Assembly (NCBI GenBank): GCA_019114305.1
Contig: DXFU01000079.1
Location: 1 to 32,658 of the forward strand
Direction: 5' to 3'
DNA: 32,658 bases
DNA from: Candidatus Hungatella pullicola
GTDB lineage: Bacteria; Bacillota; Clostridia; Lachnospirales; Lachnospiraceae
The notes under the pieces were generated by a model, which saw only the letters and a list, made by a program, of their open reading frames with translations, had not been told where the DNA came from and made no database searches. Below, in pieces: positions 29,551-32,658 of this stretch (its first letter is position 1; each line of letters begins with the position of its first letter). The position numbers and the translations under genes are program-made.

Positions 29551-31629
29551 TTACGCCTGTTCTTTTTTGATTTTACAAAAGACTTGAGTCTCCAGAGGAT
29601 TCAGCCAAGCTTCCTCCTGCTGGTCTCTGTGATTGTTTTCCGTCTCCAAAATCAATGTTCCGTTTTCTATCAGTGTCCATCCCTGATCCAGCTTTACCTT
29701 AGCCGGCTGACGGCTGAAATTCTGTAAAATGGCATAGTCTTTTTCCCCATCTGTACGGACAGTAACTTCCACCCCTTCCGGAATAACCTCTGCCGGTCCC
29801 TTTAAATCCATGAGGGCCGCCAATTTCTCATACAGATCATCATAAAACGCCTGTTCCATATCTGCGCAAATATAATATACCTGGCCCTTTTTGTAGAGGT
29901 GAGAAGTTAAAACAGGATATCCGGCATAAAAATCATCTGTATATTCCATTATGATTTCAGCTCCATCTGTCTTTACCAGCTCACACAAATTCCTGCAGGA
30001 ATAAGTACGGGTCATTCCCAAACTGTTTTTTTCCAACGGGCGTCCATGATTTTCCTCCCAATCATACAGTCCGTCAATTTCAGTGCTGCGAAGTCCGGCT
30101 GCTTCCATCAGTCCGTGGGGAGTCCCCCCTAAAAAGCACCGGTCATTTTCATCTACAATGCCGGACCAATAAGTCATAACCAGACAGCCTCCTCCTTCCA
30201 CATAATTTTTCAGCCGCTCCTCAAACTGCCCACGGAACAGATATGCCATAGGAACCACAACTAGACTGTATTGGTCCAGTGACTGAGTCATATCCGGAAG
30301 ATCTACGTTAAGTCCCAGTCTCCTTAATGCCCTGTAAGACTTGGACACGGTCTCTTTATAATACAGCCCATCATTTCTCGGTCCCTGGGCATTTTCCATA
30401 GCCCACCGGCTATGCCAGTCAAAAAGAACCGCCGCCTTGGCCTCTGTCTCAGTTCCCGTTAAAAAAGAAAGATTGGAAAGCCTTTCCCCTACACGTGTTA
30501 CTTCCCGAAGCACTCTCGTATCAGGACCTCCATAGTGATCAATGACCGCTCCGTGAAACTTTTCAGAAGCTCCCTGACTCTGACGAAGCTGGAAATAGAG
30601 GACGCTGTCTGAACCGTGTGCCACTGCCTGTAAGGAAGCAGCCTCCAGCATACCTGGCTTTTTCAGCTTGCTTACTCCCTGCCAGTTTGTAGCTGAAGGA
30701 CAGGATTCCATGAGAAGGAAAGGCTTTTTCAGCAGAGTTCTCATAATATCATGCTGCATGCCGCTGTCTATAGCAGTCTCATATTCCTCCCTCTTATGCC
30801 AGGTAGGATAATTGTCCCAGGACACAAGATCCAGTCCATCGCAAAGCCTGTGATAATCCAGTCCCTGATAATCATACATAAAATTAGCTGTGACCGGTTT
30901 GTCAGAACCGCCATCCCGGATGGCCTGTCTCTCAAAAAGGAGAAAATCTCTTGTCTGTTCTGTGACAAACCGCTTCCAGTCCAGATTCAGTCCATGAAGC
31001 TGCCGTTCTCCTCTGGGAGACGGACTTTCAATCTGGGAAAAGCTTTGGTACTGGTGGCTCCAGAAGGTGGTGCACCAGGCATCATTCAGGGCGTCTATGG
31101 TCTTATATTTGTTTTCCAGCCACTGACGGAACTTGTCCTGGCAGAGAGGGCAGTGACACTCTCCTCCAAACTCATTGGAAATATGCCACATAATGACGCC
31201 GGGATGCTTGCCAAATTTCTTTGAAAGCATAAGATCAATGGCCCTTGTCTTTTCTCTGTATACAGGGGAGGAATGACAGAAATTATGACGTCCTCCAAAC
31301 AGCTTCCTGTGCCGAGTTTCGTCTATCTGAAGCACCTCCGGGTACTTATCCGCCATCCATTTGGGACGGGCCGCGGAAGGCGTTGCCAGAATGGTGCTGA
31401 TCCCATTTTCATAAAGCTGGTTAATCCGATCCTCCAGCCACTGAAACTCATATTTTCCTTCTTCCGGTTCCAGAACTCCCCATGAGAAAATTCCCATAGA
31501 GACCGTGTTAATATGGGCCTTCTTAAAGTACTCAATATCCTTTTCAAGGATTTCCGGATGTTTTAACCACTGCTCCGGATTGTAGTCTCCCCCGTGAAGG
31601 AGGCGCTTCTGTCCTGTAATCGCATTCAT
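29551..31629 (-). CDS. GH42 beta-galactosidase
   Basis: A 692-aa cytoplasmic enzyme (no signal peptide) that removes terminal beta-galactosyl residues from oligosaccharides. Domain A is a TIM barrel with GGDYNPEQW (13-21), the acid/base E153 in WHISNEFGGE, and the nucleophile E309 in LLMESCPSATNW. The GH42 zinc site is suggested by C118, C158, C160 and C163. Domain B (about 390-600) is the trimerisation part, and a small beta domain C ends the protein. The length is normal for GH42. AAAGGAG lies 8 bases before the ATG. It has its own promoter just upstream and a terminator separates it from the GH88 gene, so the two can be expressed apart. GH42 enzymes often serve galactan or arabinogalactan oligosaccharides rather than lactose. 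Confidence 0.93.
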   Translation of the reverse strand: MNAITGQKRLLHGGDYNPEQWLKHPEILEKDIEYFKKAHINTVSMGIFSWGVLEPEEGKYEFQWLEDRINQLYENGISTILATPSAARPKWMADKYPEVLQIDETRHRKLFGGRHNFCHSSPVYREKTRAIDLMLSKKFGKHPGVIMWHISNEFGGECHCPLCQDKFRQWLENKYKTIDALNDAWCTTFWSHQYQSFSQIESPSPRGERQLHGLNLDWKRFVTEQTRDFLLFERQAIRDGGSDKPVTANFMYDYQGLDYHRLCDGLDLVSWDNYPTWHKREEYETAIDSGMQHDIMRTLLKKPFLLMESCPSATNWQGVSKLKKPGMLEAASLQAVAHGSDSVLYFQLRQSQGASEKFHGAVIDHYGGPDTRVLREVTRVGERLSNLSFLTGTETEAKAAVLFDWHSRWAMENAQGPRNDGLYYKETVSKSYRALRRLGLNVDLPDMTQSLDQYSLVVVPMAYLFRGQFEERLKNYVEGGGCLVMTYWSGIVDENDRCFLGGTPHGLMEAAGLRSTEIDGLYDWEENHGRPLEKNSLGMTRTYSCRNLCELVKTDGAEIIMEYTDDFYAGYPVLTSHLYKKGQVYYICADMEQAFYDDLYEKLAALMDLKGPAEVIPEGVEVTVRTDGEKDYAILQNFSRQPAKVKLDQGWTLIENGTLILETENNHRDQQEEAWLNPLETQVFCKIKKEQA

Positions 31630-31682
31630 CTTTGCTTCTCCTTTTACGAAATATTCTCCAGGGAAATTCCTGAATTACTTTC

Positions 31683-31710
31683 ATTGTAACTGGTTTCTGT
31701 AAAATAGCAA
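31683..31710 (-). promoter_or_regulatory. Promoter of the GH42 gene
   Basis: Minus-strand TTGCTA (31710-31705), 16-nt spacer, TACAAT (31688-31683), directly beyond the GH88 terminator and about 55 nt before the start. Confidence 0.5.
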
Positions 31711-31716
31711 GAACTT

Positions 31717-31760
31717 AAAAAAAGAATTTCCAATGAGACCAGCTCACTGGAAATTCTTTT
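31717..31760 (-). terminator. Terminator after the GH88 gene
   Basis: Arms 31720-31737 and 31743-31760 form an 18-bp stem with one mismatch and a 5-nt loop. On the minus strand it ends in a run of seven T (31723-31717). It begins 2 bases after the GH88 stop. Confidence 0.85.
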
Positions 31761-31762
31761 AC

Positions 31763-32658
31763 CTACCAGTAAATTTTCCAATCCGGTGTAAGGATTCTGT
31801 GCAAAGCTTCCATATAGAAATAGTCACCCCAGATGACACACTCATCCACACCTTCCGGAGTACATGTATTATATGGAGTTTTCTTGGAATAGGTTCCGTG
31901 GAGAATCTGGCCGTTGCTCTCTTTTGTATCCTTTACCGCATAATGGTCAATCACTGACTTTAACATCTTTCTGGCCACAGCAGTATAATACTCCCGGTCT
32001 TCCGGTTCCATATACTTGCTCATCTCCAGCATTCCGCAAATGGCGATCACTGCTGATGAGGAATCTCTTGGCTCCTCATCTCCCTGGCCAAAGGTCAGAT
32101 CCCAATAAGGGCACAGATCCTCAGGCAGATGTTCCAGAAAATATCTGGAAACTTTCTTAAAGCAGCCAATATACTCTTCTCTCTTTGTGTACCGGTAACC
32201 CACCGCAGTTCCGTACACCCCCCAGGCCTGGCCTCTGGCCCAGGCAGATCCATCCTTGTATCCCTGGCAGGTAGCCCCATGATCAGGAGCGCCCGTCTCC
32301 GGATTCATAAAGAATGTATGCCAGGTAGAGGCATCCTCTCGGATTACGTTGGCAAGAGCCGTGTGAATATGCTTTTCCGCAATTTCACGGTATTTTTCTT
32401 CTCCAGTCTCCTGAGTCGCCCAGTAAAGCAAAGGCAGATTCAGAAGGCAATCAATAATAAAACGGTAATTATCCTTGGCGCCCATCTCACCCCAGGCCTG
32501 AATAAACTCTCCCACCGGCTGAAAGCGGCTAATCAGCTGATCCGCGGCCAGAATCGCCGCTTCTTTTGCTTTCGCGGATCCTGTAAGCTTATAGGCAGCC
32601 ACACAGGATAAGCTATATAAAAATCCCATATCATGGTGATCCACATCTACATGATTCT
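31763..32658 (-). CDS. GH88 unsaturated glucuronyl hydrolase, 5' end outside window
   Basis: About 298 C-terminal residues of an (alpha/alpha)6-barrel hydrolase that hydrates and opens the 4,5-unsaturated uronic acid left by polysaccharide lyases. Motifs: NHVDVDHHDMGFLYSLS at the window edge, the catalytic aspartate in FIIDCLLNLPLLYWA, GYKDGSAWARGQAWGVYG, WDLTFGQGDEEPRDSSS, and the ending WGDYFYMEALHR. These fit GH88 (UGL) rather than GH105 (YteR), which lacks the RDSSS/GDYFYMEAL pair. The frame stays open through base 32658; the GTG at 32644 is inside the conserved VDHHDMG motif, so it is not the start. Roughly 70-80 residues are missing from a usual 370. The probable source is glycosaminoglycan or uronate-rich glycans. 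Confidence 0.88.
   Translation of the reverse strand, partial: NHVDVDHHDMGFLYSLSCVAAYKLTGSAKAKEAAILAADQLISRFQPVGEFIQAWGEMGAKDNYRFIIDCLLNLPLLYWATQETGEEKYREIAEKHIHTALANVIREDASTWHTFFMNPETGAPDHGATCQGYKDGSAWARGQAWGVYGTAVGYRYTKREEYIGCFKKVSRYFLEHLPEDLCPYWDLTFGQGDEEPRDSSSAVIAICGMLEMSKYMEPEDREYYTAVARKMLKSVIDHYAVKDTKESNGQILHGTYSKKTPYNTCTPEGVDECVIWGDYFYMEALHRILTPDWKIYW

Overview
The window looks like chromosomal DNA of a low-to-mid GC, spore-forming type of Firmicute, most likely a gut Lachnospiraceae/Clostridium-cluster organism. The grounds are inference from content: a GlgC/GlgD pair, DnaD plus a DnaI-type helicase loader, Spo0A-like and DnaA-like boxes, a 2-hydroxyacyl-CoA dehydratase system with its activator (an anaerobe enzyme type), strong AGGAGG ribosome binding sites, and polysaccharide-degradation genes served by LplB/YtcP-type ABC permeases. 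No tRNA, rRNA, CRISPR array, insertion sequence or phage gene was seen.

Layout. 1-3866 (+): 3' end of asnS with its terminator, then a two-gene DNA-repair unit of the SbcCD/YhaO-YhaN type. 3911-8864 (-): murC, then dnaD and dnaI, then prs with its own promoter. The 232-bp murC-dnaD gap is dense with DnaA-type boxes, Spo0A-type boxes and overlapping inverted repeats. 9072-11561 (+): a lipoprotein class D beta-lactamase behind a near-consensus promoter, then two tandem Hsp20 chaperone genes behind a promoter overlapped by a degenerate CIRCE element.

11572-21535 (-): a ten-kilobase, eight-gene operon read from 21535 downward: four-carbon acid sugar kinase, iron-type alcohol dehydrogenase, DapA-family aldolase, PdxA2-type dehydrogenase, sugar-binding lipoprotein, two ABC permeases, and a cytoplasmic Asp-box beta-propeller protein of unknown specificity. 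A PrpR-N/Fis-type regulator that lacks the sigma-54 contact loop is divergent at 21781-23565. A near-perfect 19-nt direct repeat flanks the operon promoter. The set reads as one import-and-catabolism system for an acidic sugar or glycoside and is the best candidate for an undescribed pathway.

23669-26013 (-): glgC-glgD, glycogen precursor synthesis. 26203-26367 (+): a promoter overlapped by paired TTAGC-N4-GCTAA palindromes and followed about 130 nt later by a strong terminator, a candidate metal-regulated small RNA or leader. It lies just before 26463-29407 (+), a 2-hydroxyacyl-CoA dehydratase-like protein and a fused dehydratase-domain/activator ATPase that has an internal ribosome binding site and ATG exactly at the ATPase domain. 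29551-32658 (-): a GH42 beta-galactosidase and a GH88 unsaturated glucuronyl hydrolase cut by the window edge, again pointing to host or plant polysaccharide use.
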